From: Pohlia nutans
Taxonomy: Eukaryota; Streptophyta; Bryopsida; Bryales; Mniaceae
Length of the DNA: 64,000 nt
Reading direction: 5' to 3'
NCBI GenBank assembly: GCA_022496805.1
Contig: CM040100.1
Coordinates: 15,591,009 to 15,655,008, forward strand
In this document: positions 18,653 through 28,696 of the stretch, in pieces
Layout of the letters: every line of letters begins with the position of its first letter
Position numbering within the stretch: position 1 is the stretch's first letter
Notes under the pieces: model-generated
Told to the model about the DNA's origin: nothing
The model's input: only the letters and a program-made list of their open reading frames with translations
Database searches by the model: none
Made by a program: the position numbers and the translations under genes

Positions 18653-19201
18653 TTAACCCTTTAACGCGCCTGCGTCCATATAATGGACGATGAACAGATT
18701 GAAATCCTTCTCTTTACTACATCCTGTACAGTTTTTCATCCATCCAAATTTTCCATGGTTCTTGTGCTAGTTGACTACCATTTGTACGGTATGGATCTTC
18801 AAAATAAGATATTGTGATTTTTTGAAAAATAAAAATAGTGGTTGATGTCAAGTTTCATTCTTAGTTCAAAAAGCGAGACCTTCAACATGATTTTCCAAAA
18901 TAAGTAGAATCAAATAATGGAAAGCATACCATCTCGTAGTGCATGTTATTTCAAATTCATTACAACAATTTTTAATTTTTTTGTGTTACTTTGGGATTTT
19001 TAATTGAATTTCAAAAGAAAACCTTGAAAAATTAATTAAAAAAAATTACTAAAAAATATGATAAATCCAACCATACAGATGTGATCTAAACATTGACATT
19101 TACAACTTTGCTTTGTACATCAACTCCATTTTTGGTATTCATCAAACATTTTATAACGAATCTTTGAAATCAGTGATGAATTGGGACGTTAAAGGGTTAA
19201 A
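18653..19201. mobile_element. TTAA-flanked MITE nested in the 2.9 kb element
   Basis: Begins TTAA-CCCTTTAACGCGCC and ends GGGACGTTAAAGGG-TTAA (549 bp), with intact TTAA on both sides and CCC/GGG ends. It sits inside the 16991-19869 transposon, so it arrived later. The interior is distantly related to the 567 bp family at best. Confidence 0.8.
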
Positions 19202-19275
19202 TATACATGGCAAAAAAATTGCCAATGGTTACATTCCTTTATAATTATCAAAAAAATTTAATTGCTTGCATCAAG

Positions 19276-19455
19276 ACTTCTAGGTGGTTTAGGGGTTTAG
19301 AGTATGGTTTGTAATTGGGAGGTCTCAAGTTCGATTCCGGCTACCGGCGGTAGAGCTTGGGAAATCGTGGTGGGCCCCACCGTGGGTTCGGGCAGTGCAG
19401 GTTGTTGGTTCGGGCAGCCCGAAATAATGTTTGGGTAGAGAATTTTTTTTTTATA
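19276..19455 (+). mobile_element. tRNA-derived SINE-like unit
   Basis: An A-box-like TGGTTTAGGGG at 19285-19295 and a B-box-like AGTTCGATTCC at 19329-19338 are separated by 33 bases, as in the internal RNA polymerase III promoters of tRNA-derived SINEs. The unit continues into a GC-rich non-tRNA body (GGTTCGGGCAG occurs twice) and ends in a long T/A-rich tail after 19440. No cloverleaf could be completed by eye, so this is not a functional tRNA gene. Confidence 0.5.
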
Positions 19456-19869
19456 TATTTTTATATTTTTTAAAATTTAATTTTTTTTTATTTGTTTGTT
19501 TTTTTTTTTTTAATTTATTTATTTTTTTCAATAAAATTATTTTGACCAAATTTAGATATATAAAGAAAAAAATCTAGATATAGAAAAGACGATGTCGCAC
19601 GAAAAACACATTGAATCAGTGTGGCTTTAAACACGATTAAGACACGACATTTGACAACTGTACAGAGTGAAGAATTCGCACGTTTTCAATAGATGTATCA
19701 ATCGTGTCGAATCAGTACTATATCCGCTTGTACGATCATGATGTCATATCAGTGCAGTTGCGATGAATGACGCAACGATGCGGAATCAGTGCAAAAAATA
19801 CACGCACCCATGAAATATCGGAAATCGCACTGAAATCGTGCGAAATCAGTGGGGTCTGAAATTCCTGAT

Positions 19870-22257
19870 GAATTGCATACAATGTCTATATATTATATCC
19901 TTAGTTGCATTAAAATCTCCTAGATATGTCTTTTTTTCCTTTTATTTCAATTTTTTCTTTCTTTTTTTAGGTTTCTCTATCGTGCTCAATTACATTTTTG
20001 TTAAAATATGAAATGTATGTAAAGCAAGGAGAGTGTTTCTAGACATCTAACCTCATAGTAGACATCTATAAATGGCCTTATTATGGTTTGAAAATGTTTT
20101 TATGGTCATTGTGGCAAATTGAAAAGTAAAATGTTCATTTTGAAGTAAAGGAATATTGAAAATGAGATTCAATTTTGTATGAAATAGAAAATATTTAGTT
20201 GCAATTATGAATGAAGAAAAGTGGTTTAGTACAAAAATGGAAGTGAAATTAAATACAAATTAATGAAACCCAATAGAAGGTACAACACTAATTTGAAAAG
20301 ATTTATATAAAAGACTCAATTATAGGCTAAATTTAATAAAAGATTTGATGATATGGAAACTGAAATGGATTTGTATTGTATATTACACATTTTTACTTTT
20401 GACTATTAGTGGTAAATTTATTATGGTACAAATTTTTTGTAACGCTCGTGGACCCACCTAATAACATTCATTGGAATTCAAAAAGATATGCTTAATTTTA
20501 ATTTTTTATATCATTTCAATTTCAAAAAATCAATCCAATTGCAAATGACTTTGTTTCAAATTACCTATTAATGAAAATGATGATGTTTTTTTTTTTTTTA
20601 AGTACACCCAACAACAAATGAGCCTATTATAGGCCTATTCATTGGAAGATTTAAAATAAATGTGAGGATTATGAGGACTTTGATCCTACATACAATATCT
20701 CTATTTTTCCATGCTTGTTAAAAAAATATACTCAAACTTAAAGCATGTGAATAAGTTTAATTATAACAATGCCATTTTGTAAAAATCTTGATTTGTATTC
20801 ATTATCTTAATTACATCATGTAATTAATAGAGTTGTGTCAGAGCTATTTTTGTAGGCCCTTAGTCAAGAAGACACGTATAGCACCTATGCCAATGAGATG
20901 TATGTTACTTTCCAGTGTACCACTAAAGTTATAATACCTACATCGGAGGCAAGTTTTGGCATCCCTCACATTCGTAATAATAGATGATTAATTTATGCAT
21001 TAATGTTCTTTATAATTAAAAGGGATTTTTTAATTCTATTTTTGGTAACTTGTAATCCTATTATATATGGCGTTTTATTTTTAAACAATTATTTTAACAT
21101 CTCATTAAAAAAATACAACGAAAGGTTACATTTGACTATGTAAAATTTCAAAAAAAACCTTTGATTTGAATTTTGAACAGTGAATATTGTTTTTTGAAAG
21201 AATTATTTTTTAAAAGTAAAAATTGAAAACGAAAACCCAATACATTTATTTCAATTTATCTATGTATTCTATTTTAAAATTATACAAATTTAAATATCTC
21301 TCAACTGACCTTGATGTTGACATATTGAGTGTATTGTGAATCAACAATATCTTTTTCAACTATGCAACATGGAATTGTTAGGTTGACATGTTGAGTGCCT
21401 TGTTAGGTTGTTGGTATATTATTAAACATTTTTTCAACTAAACATTAACAATTTTTTAAAATAGTATTTATAATATCTTATCACAATCAAAGTATGGTAG
21501 TTATATTAATAGAAATAAATTGAACCCAAACACCATCATCCTCTACATTTGCCACATAGACTAGACTTTACTTCAATTAGTTACTCCACTATATCAATTG
21601 TTACATCCACTATATCCCTTCTACCATTCACTGCAACCTTTTAACATCATTTGCTACATACACTACAATAAAATTGAACAAAATAGAACAAAAATCCCAC
21701 TGGAGACAATTAACCTTTAAACAACATTTTAGGTCCTCAGTGGCTAGCCCGAGGATCTCTAAAAGAATATGGTTTGTATTTTTAGGCCGGGCATTGGAGC
21801 ATGACTTATCAGAACAAAAAAACAAGCACACGAGGAATCAATTGGGAACTTGGGCAAGAATCAAATGATCCTCAATACCTTTGATCTAAACATTGTGAAC
21901 AAACATGGAAAATTTTGTTATTGCAACTAAGCACATTAGATGCCTCGCCTTGTTGTGCATCCAATGATCCATATCTGGTCAGAAGGACTTGAGTAGTGCT
22001 TATGCTAAAAGCAAGATTCCTTGGGAATCAAACCCGTGGGGTTTGGAAAGACATTTAAGGGTTGATCGACAACATATAGACTTGAAACATTTAACATATG
22101 ATGGAAATATGGACCTCTATTGTCGTTTTCTAAAACCATTCCAATTGCCATTATGGTTATAGAACTATTCGTTTTGATATAACATGATTTTACTTTACAA
22201 TTGTTTGAACAAAATTGCAAATATTCAGGTGTTACTGAGAATGTGCCAAGACTTTAG
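19870..22257. other. AT-rich spacer
   Basis: No supported gene. The open frames around 21628-21868 and 22005-22220 show no coherent protein pattern. Confidence 0.4.
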
Positions 22258-22346
22258 TATCCACTTCACTTTCTATAAATTTGCTTTCATATATTTGCAA
22301 GTCATTGTAACAATAGATAGTCAAATTATAGAAAGTGAAGTGGATA
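22258..22346. repeat. Inverted repeat next to the LINE target
   Basis: Arms TATCCACTTCACTTTCTATA (from 22258) and TATAGAAAGTGAAGTGGATA (to 22346) are nearly perfect inverted copies around a loop of about 40 bases. Confidence 0.7.
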
Positions 22347-22392
22347 CATTATAGTTGTTGATATCTTTGCAAATTATTGTAGCAATATAGAA
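22295..22392. repeat. 72 bp tandem repeat that was the LINE target
   Basis: Unit 1 starts TTGCAAGTCATTGTAACAAT at 22295. Unit 2 starts TTGCAAATTATTGTAGCAAT at 22367, is interrupted by the LINE after 22392, and resumes at 60108 with TCAAATTATGGAAAGTGCAG. The match to unit 1 continues across the gap, confirming the LINE boundaries. Confidence 0.85.
22381..22392. repeat. Left target-site duplication of the LINE (AGCAATATAGAA)
   Basis: Identical to 60096-60107. The preceding T is also shared, giving 13 bases. Confidence 0.88.
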
Positions 22393-24190
22393 GGCGGGGT
22401 CGGGATGTGTTGCTGAGAGCTCCGTGTTTGGTGGTGAGAGAGCTGTGCTCCAAAATTCCAGATTTGTGTTGTGGCTATGGCGTTTTAGATCTAGATCTAC
22501 TTGCATCTAATGGGTAGAAAATAGTGGCCATTGAAGAAAGTGAGCGTGATAGTGATTCTTATCAATCCACTCTGCATAGATCTAGAGTGTGATCACTTAG
22601 CTAGAAAGAGAGCGTGATTGCGATTCTATGCAACCCCCCCCCCCCCCCCCACAAACTAGATCTATCTTTTCGTACGCCTTAGATGCATTTTAGATTTCAG
22701 ATGTGAGATTACAAGCGCATACACAGTGAAGGCAATGGAGGTAGTGGAAGCTTCTTGACCCACCAACCAAGCAAGTGACTATTGAGAAACAAGCAAAGGC
22801 GCGTTCAGCGCCACTTACACAAGCTTTTTACAGGCATCATCTTTCCCACCTTCTCTTTATTGCAATAGTTGAAACTGCAAATATCTGCTTTGCTTTAGAA
22901 ACTAGAGTTATATCGTATATAGATCTAGAATTTGGCAACCATGTCACTACTGCAAAGCTCCATAGTTATAGTGATAGTCGCATTTGCATAGTTATTAGGT
23001 TTACGAATAGAGGCATCTTCATTCTTTTGATCACTAGATCTAGAAACAGCATAAGCAGTAGTACGCCCCATCACGATCGCTTTTACAAAGCACTTTTTTA
23101 CCACACCTGCAAAGTTCAAATCACGCATATCAAACACGTAGCAGACAAAGACCAAGCAGAAGTGAAGAAGATCTACACCAAGATCGAACGTGGTAGCAGA
23201 TCCAAGCGTGCAGATAATGTGCAAACTGAAGACGATAGCAAGTTAGAAGACTGGGGAGACATTGAGGACAACGACGCATACCGGAGCAGTAACATCACCG
23301 ACCGCAACAGCAACAAAAAACTCAAATGTAGCGGCAGCTACACCACAAATTCCTGCATCAAAGACAACAACAAGGTTGAGGGTGGTAACCTAATTCGCAG
23401 CTACAACAAAAAACAGGAGAGAAGGATCGGCAGAAGTGACGGAAACTCCAGTGACTACAACGACAAAACCAAGAGCAGCACTGTGAGAAACAACAAGAGA
23501 GAATCCACCGGCTGTGGGATCTACAGCCACAACATTGTGAACAGCAGCAAGAGAGAATCCACTGGCTGTGGAGCCTACAGCCACAACATTGTGAGCAGCT
23601 GCAAGAAGGTACCCACCGGCTATGAAGGCAACAACCATAACTCAAAGGACGATACAGAAGACAACACTCAATCCAAAGAAGAATACGGAGGTTGTAAAGA
23701 AGAGCTCAATACCTGTCAAGAAAGAAGCTGCGGAAACAGATTTGGACGTTGCGGGGACAAGCTCAAAAACGGACGTGGACGCTGTGGGAGCAAAATTGGA
23801 GGCTGCGGGGCAGAACTCAAAAGCTGCGTGGGCGAATCTGTAAACACAAACAACGATCAAGGCTGCGGCAGAGGATTGACAAAGCGTAGTAGGGGCAGTG
23901 AATTGACAAAGTCCAGCAGAGGCAGTAGCGGCAGAGAATCAAGAATTTGGAGCAGAACCAACAGCGAAGATAACAACAAGAAGAAGCGTACCAGAAGTGA
24001 AGCAACCGGTTTAGGGTTTGGAAGCTGCGGAGACAGATTTGAAGGTTGCGGGGACGAGCTCAAAAACGAGAGTGAACGCTGTGGAAGCAAAATTGGAAGC
24101 TGCGGGGTGAAGCTCAGTAACTGCGTGAGCAAATCTGAAAACACCAAGAGTGTTCAAGGCCGCGGCAGAGATTCGACAGTGCACAATAGC
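22393..24190 (+). other. LINE 5' leader, part 1 (with 57 bp and 296 bp tandem repeats)
   Basis: A frame is open from 22775 to the hAT insertion, but it has no internal Met and starts only at a GTG, so I read this as an untranslated leader that happens to be open. It contains a run of 17 C (22634-22650). About two 57 bp units (GAGAGAATCCACYGGCTGTG…ACAACATTGTGA) lie at 23506-23610. A 296 bp unit (23737-24032) has a second copy that begins at 24033 and is completed only after the hAT, from 47565. The unit is Gly/Cys-codon-rich (GGCTGCGGGG phrases). Confidence 0.6.
24183..24190. repeat. Left 8 bp target-site duplication of the hAT (ACAATAGC)
   Basis: Identical to 47557-47564. An 8 bp duplication is diagnostic for hAT insertion. 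Confidence 0.93.
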
Positions 24191-24204
24191 CAGGGTTGTT
24201 CATC
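24191..24204 (+). repeat. Left terminal inverted repeat of the hAT
   Basis: CAGGGTTGTTCATC. CAGGG is a common hAT terminus. It is followed inward by ATGCCG and GTGTCGTGTCG words. Confidence 0.93.
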
Positions 24205-24489
24205 ATGCCGTTCATGCCGTGTCGTGTCGTGTCGTGCTGATCATGTCGTGTCGGACCCCTCCGGCACGACACGATAGGGTCAACCTAGACTGCAGGTAGG
24301 GTCAACCTAGAGTGCACCTAGTCTTTTCACCTGGTAGGGTTAAAACAGTTACCTTTGTGCCACCTTGCAAGCTATACGTGGCTCAAACAGCACATGTGGC
24401 ATGTCCACGTAGGACCCCTTGGAAGTTGTGTCCTACGTGGCTATGTAGTCCTGGGTAAATTTTTTACCCTCAATCCGTTTGCCTCACTC

Positions 24490-24824
24490 CCGACTGCTCC
24501 TTTCCTCCGACTGCCATGTCTCCCGACTGCCCCCATCCTGGCCGACTGCTCCAATCCGACGGTTTAGATCCATCCGCACCTGCCGACTGCCCCAATCCAA
24601 CGGTGGAGGCCCATCTGCCCGAACCCGACTGCCTCAACCCGACTGCCTCATCCCGTCTGCCCCAGCCCGTCTGCCTCATCCCTCCTGGTCTTGGCCGTCT
24701 GCCCCAACCCGACTGCCCCTCAACCCAACTGCCTCATCCCGTCTGCCCCTCACCCCGTCTGCCCTCACTCCGTCTGCCCCTCGTCCCGTCTGCCCCTCAT
24801 TCCGTCTGCCCTCTTTCCCGTCTG
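24490..24824. promoter_or_regulatory. Motif array 1 (left sub-terminal)
   Basis: Many copies of CCGACTGCC and CCGTCTGCC on the plus strand, spaced about 10-25 bases, starting 300 bases inside the left end. No gene start is attached to it, so it may be an end-recognition array. Confidence 0.8.
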
Positions 24825-25355
24825 TCATGTTCTAAATGACTCCCTTCTCCCTATCATCCCTCCAAAAGATTTTAATTAACAAAAAGATATGCAAAACTCA
24901 TTAAACTTAGAATATTACAATTTAACGAATCACTGGAAATTTTATTCAGAAATAGTCTATGGCATATTTATACTGGAAAGTTTATTCAGAAATTGTCAAT
25001 GCCATATTTATGCTGAAATTTTAATTCAGAAATTGTCAATGCCATTTTTATTCTGAAATTTCAGGGTTGGATTTTGGATTTCACTTTCAAAATTAATTCA
25101 AAAATTGTAGGGCATAGCAATTATATATATAAACGTATGCGTAGAATCAGAAATTCATAATGTACAACTTTTACTTGTACATCTAGTTCAAATGACGATT
25201 CCAAACATGGATGCAACATGCACAACACGCAAATTCAAAAAACAATATTTATTTACACATGGAAAAGTTGTCCTTGAAAAGGACTTACATTGTAAAATTC
25301 AACTAAAGGCAAACTTCTAGGATCCAATGCTGGACTAAGGGAAAAAAACAATGAC
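24825..25355. other. Spacer with a MITE remnant
   Basis: Around 25060-25200 the sequence matches the inverted inner part of the 567 bp TTAA family (CGTATGCGTAGAATCAGAAA, ACTTGTACATCTAGTTCAAA) without its ends. Three imperfect copies of TTTATTCAGAAATNGTCNATGCCAT lie at about 24940-25040. Confidence 0.5.
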
Positions 25356-27137
25356 CTATATATTGTAACGGTAACATTGTGTTGGAGTACTGAGATTGTA
25401 TGGGTTCGCTTTCATCGAGTTCACTGCATGGGCCACGGTCCAACGCTCTTTCGGGTCGTCCTTGGTGAGGCCATCCAAAACCCTATTCAACATCACACGG
25501 GTCGAATCGCATCCTTTAAAGAGCGTTGATGACGACGCATCGTTATATATATATCGTGTGAGCTTCCCCGTTGCATATGCCTGTGATTTCATAGTATTCT
25601 TTGTCTGTTTAGTGCCAGGAGAGACAACCACCCCATCAACTTCCTGGGGCAGCATATACCACATCTCCGGTGCAATCCACCATCGCGCCGTCTTTTTCGC
25701 TTGCAGGTCCGCCTCGTCTCTTGCCCAGTTCAATGAAAGAGGTTCTTCACTACTCCAAGATGCCATGCCCCAGTCGCACACTCCAATGTACACATCTTCT
25801 AGTAACTCCGGTGGAAAATGTAGGAGGATGTTGGATGGGCTCAAATCGTTGTGCAACACGCCGCTTTTGTGTAACACATCGATGATGTTCATGAAGGCCC
25901 AAGCTAGCCAAGCCTGCTGCTTACGAAATGCCGCAATCTTCCGACGGACCTCTAAATCCATCCCTTCCAACGCAAGTAACGTTGAGGGGTGTATCGTGGT
26001 GAAAGGCCGTTCAATCCGCTTCACCGACAGTAGTGAATTTCCATTCCACCATATGGTGAACGCAGACATGTTCTCCGCCGATAACGCAAAGAATTTTATC
26101 ATTCCCGGGTGGTCCACGGGATTGACTAGGGCCTCGATGGAAAGTTCCTTTCTTGCCCTGGTTTTGTCTTTGTGGGCGATCTTGCTTGTCTTCTCAGCAA
26201 AAACCATATGACTTGGAATCGGTGCAAAATTATGAATCGATACTTGCCGCACCTTGCCATACGCCCCCTGGAATTGCTCACCACTTTTGCACACAATTTC
26301 AGCTGACCTCGGAATCCACATGATTCCGGTTCTACCGTGTGAAGAAAGACGACCCACCAGCAACTTGTCGGCCCATGGAGGCATACGTGTCGCGTTCGCT
26401 TTCACCTGCCTGGCGTAATTCTTCCACCAAACCAGCTTCTCATATTCTAGGTCCATTGTAGTGGTAGTTAATAGGGATTTTTCTGCCCCGGGGTGAAGTG
26501 TTTCATAAAGCTGCGTTGGATTGTACACGCCTTGCTGCACTTGATTATGGAACCACAGTCCATAGCCCTCAGTAGTGGGAGCATCATGATGCCTTGCATC
26601 ATTTAGGACGGCGTCGGATAAATACACCTTCATGTCCTTGATTACTGCGGCGAGGCCATGCACTCCGTGGTGCAAGTACTTGGTTTCCAAATACTCCTTC
26701 GACTTCTTCTTATAGAACTGCAAGGTTGAGCGCTGAATTAGAAACAGACAGCCCTTTGAGGGGATATGGGGCCGGTTTCTCCTCTCCTCCGGTGTCATGT
26801 GCTTCCTTTTTTTCCCTGAGCCTCCAGAAGTAGAACCTGACAGCGAGGTACTCTGCGCTTGAGAACTACTCCCTCCAATGACTTCGATGCTTTGTGGTGG
26901 GTCCATGGCCCTAGTCCCAATAGAAGCACTCGCGGTGGGAGAAATCTCAAGATCTTGCACGCCTATCGATATACCTGCGACGCGTTGCGATCCCTGGCTT
27001 TGGTCCCCGCCACCCGATGTAATTGCCACGTGCTGCAACCCTTGGCTTTGGTCCCCAGACGATGGTGTAGCCATAGAGCTCTGTCCTACGGTCCTGATCC
27101 TCGTCGGTGGTTGCTTGAACCCGCTGTTCCGTTCCAT
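25356..27137 (-). CDS. Protein kinase-like protein carried by the hAT, 593 aa
   Basis: I start at ATG 27137, the first ATG after the TATA box. The frame is open a little further upstream but without an ATG. Residues 1 to about 120 are a Ser/Gly/Gln-rich disordered region ending in a basic patch (GKKRKH). The C-terminal half is a protein kinase fold: Gly-rich loop GEQFQGAYGKV, probable ATP-binding Lys316 (FAEKTSK), catalytic loop HNDLSPSN with Asp431, DWG at 455-457 in place of DFG, and APE ending at Glu491. All key residues are present, so activity is plausible, presumably on Ser/Thr. The middle region (about 130-290) is unique to this protein as far as I can tell. It is uninterrupted, unlike its neighbours. 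The role in the transposon is unknown; it may act on the transposase or on host factors. Confidence 0.8.
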   Translation of the reverse strand: MERNSGFKQPPTRIRTVGQSSMATPSSGDQSQGLQHVAITSGGGDQSQGSQRVAGISIGVQDLEISPTASASIGTRAMDPPQSIEVIGGSSSQAQSTSLSGSTSGGSGKKRKHMTPEERRNRPHIPSKGCLFLIQRSTLQFYKKKSKEYLETKYLHHGVHGLAAVIKDMKVYLSDAVLNDARHHDAPTTEGYGLWFHNQVQQGVYNPTQLYETLHPGAEKSLLTTTTMDLEYEKLVWWKNYARQVKANATRMPPWADKLLVGRLSSHGRTGIMWIPRSAEIVCKSGEQFQGAYGKVRQVSIHNFAPIPSHMVFAEKTSKIAHKDKTRARKELSIEALVNPVDHPGMIKFFALSAENMSAFTIWWNGNSLLSVKRIERPFTTIHPSTLLALEGMDLEVRRKIAAFRKQQAWLAWAFMNIIDVLHKSGVLHNDLSPSNILLHFPPELLEDVYIGVCDWGMASWSSEEPLSLNWARDEADLQAKKTARWWIAPEMWYMLPQEVDGVVVSPGTKQTKNTMKSQAYATGKLTRYIYNDASSSTLFKGCDSTRVMLNRVLDGLTKDDPKERWTVAHAVNSMKANPYNLSTPTQCYRYNI

Positions 27138-27288
27138 ATTTTTGTAGAAAAATTTGAAAACCTCCTCCCCCACAAAGGCCAGAAACTTACCGCCCCGGAA
27201 ACCCAAGCAAACTCTGCGTGCGCAGGATTGGTCACGGGTTCCTGTGGGGACCGGTGTGTTCTAGCAGCAGTAAATGAGACGGTTTCCA

Positions 27289-27296
27289 CAATATAT
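27289..27296 (-). promoter_or_regulatory. TATA box of the kinase gene
   Basis: TATATATT on the minus strand (context CTCTATATATTGTGG), about 150 bases upstream of the ATG and a few bases from motif array 2. Confidence 0.6.
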
Positions 27297-27302
27297 AGAG
27301 GC

Positions 27303-27600
27303 GGCCGTCGGGTTAGGGTTTAGGCAGTCGGGGCACGGCAGTCGGGGCAGGACAGTCGGCGCAGGTCGTCGGATACAGGCCGACGGGATTAGGCAGCCGG
27401 ATGGGGGCCGTCGGATCAGGCCGACGGGTTCAGGGCAGTCGGAGGGGGGCCGTCGGATCAGGCCGACGGGTTTAGGGCAGTCGGAGGGGGGCCGTCGGAT
27501 CCAGGCCGACGGATTTAGGGCAGTCGGGTTTAAGGCAGACGGATTTAGGGCAGTCGGGGTAGGCAGACGGGGATAGGCAGTCGGGGGTTTAGGCAGTCGG
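27303..27600. promoter_or_regulatory. Motif array 2, upstream of the kinase TATA box
   Basis: Alternating GGCAGTCGG, GGCCGTCGG and GGCAGACGG with 4-20 base spacers, beginning seven bases upstream of the TATA box in the direction of the gene. Confidence 0.85.
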
Positions 27601-27845
27601 GGGTAGGCACTTGTAACTGTCACAGTAAAACTTATATTAATATTAGTAATTTAGTACCATTCGATTATTCGTACTCGTTAGGATTAATTTCCAAATACTT
27701 TTGTAAGGTTTAGGCTGGTAAATCAATTATAAAAAAACAATTAACAGAAACCAAAAGAAAAATATTGGAGTGCAGTTGGAATATCGTGCACTACATGACG
27801 GTAGGCTTCCCATTAACTCGTTCTACTTATTTTGGAAAATCATGT

Positions 27846-28434
27846 ATAACCCCTAAACGCCTTCACCTATGTGTCATTGTGGAAGTGTTGCAAAGATGTA
27901 TTATAAAAGCCAACTAACATGAATATTTCAAACTTGGTGTATGAACAAAAGTAACACATTTTGAAGTTCAGATTCTATCCATACGGTTAGATCTATCATC
28001 TATGATTGCCATCACTAATATATTTTTTATAAATTTTGGAACATAAAATAAAAAATTATTTTTTAGTTCGATCATGAATAATACATTGATAGTATGTGGC
28101 TAAAATTTGTTGAGATGGGTCGGAACGTAGTACTGGAGGTGTTGTAATTTTAGGAGATTTTTAAGATGCTCGATTTCATGACTTATTATTTTCAACAACA
28201 ATGTCAGACTAAAATATTAAAATTTTGGGTTGAAATACTTCAACAAGAAATGAGGCATAGTTTATTTAGAAATTGTTTCATTATTGACCGGAACACTCAT
28301 ACACGAAGCTAACTTCCCATACAAATTTTAGTATAAAAATCACGAAAACTACGAAAACTGCATGATGGCTGAGAAACTACGGATTCAATCCGTACTAGAA
28401 GCCAAATTTGCATGCTCGGGCAATTAGGTGTTAA
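27846..28434 (+). mobile_element. TTAA-type MITE nested in the hAT (family copy 4)
   Basis: Starts ATAA-CCCCTAAACGCC (left TTAA decayed by one base) and ends GGGCAATTAGGTG-TTAA. The interior aligns with copies 1-3, including GATTCTATCCATACGGTTAG near 27970. It is followed at 28535-28577 by a TA-rich microsatellite. Confidence 0.75.
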
Positions 28435-28696
28435 AGTCCCACTTTGTACACTAGGAATGAAATTTGAAAAAGGAAAACTTGCAGAAATATGCCAATTAAT
28501 TATGGACAAGTATTTGCCATACAATAAATACACACTCACGCACATATATGCATATATATATATATATATATATATATTGAATGTACCGCAAAAAAAAAGT
28601 ATTTGTAATTACATGGGAAAAAGGATCTCTACTATGCATTTGTATTCAAGGAAAATGATGCAAACATGCATGTCTATTTAAATAAAGCTACATTCC

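Larger units (their letters stand above)
16991..19869. mobile_element. Non-autonomous DNA transposon with 46 bp inverted ends
   Basis: The left end starts ATCAGGAATTTCGGACCCCA at 16991. The right end, read inward from 19869, matches it over about 46 bases with two mismatches. Both sub-terminal regions (to about 17470 and from about 19580) are rich in CGCACG/CGTGCG motifs and in CACTGATTCCGCA-like phrases, a density typical of transposase-binding sub-terminal repeats. There is no transposase frame inside. I found no clear target-site duplication, so the superfamily is uncertain; terminal CAGG could suit hAT but no 8 bp duplication is visible. It hosts a nested MITE and a SINE-like unit. Confidence 0.75.

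Noticed and set aside
16991..19869. CACTA-type transposon, because CACTG occurs near the end
   Set aside because: The inverted repeat extends outward beyond CACTG to ATCAGG, so CACTG is not terminal.
23358..24147. Minus-strand Cys-rich and Leu-rich frames
   Set aside because: They are shadows of the repetitive LINE leader.
22775..24277. 500-codon Cys/Gly-rich frame as a protein gene
   Set aside because: It starts only at GTG, has no internal Met, consists of tandem repeats and runs into the hAT end; it is better read as LINE leader.
24490..24824. Motif array as a CRISPR array
   Set aside because: Units are short, variable in spacing and in a plant-type context; there are no conserved long repeats or spacers.
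24355..24879. Pro/Ser/Leu-rich frames (…RLPHP…) and similar ones at 27261-27623, 37100-37678, 39708-40119, 41250-42131 and 46974-47347
   Set aside because: They are translations of the 9 bp motif arrays; each array is open in several frames on both strands.
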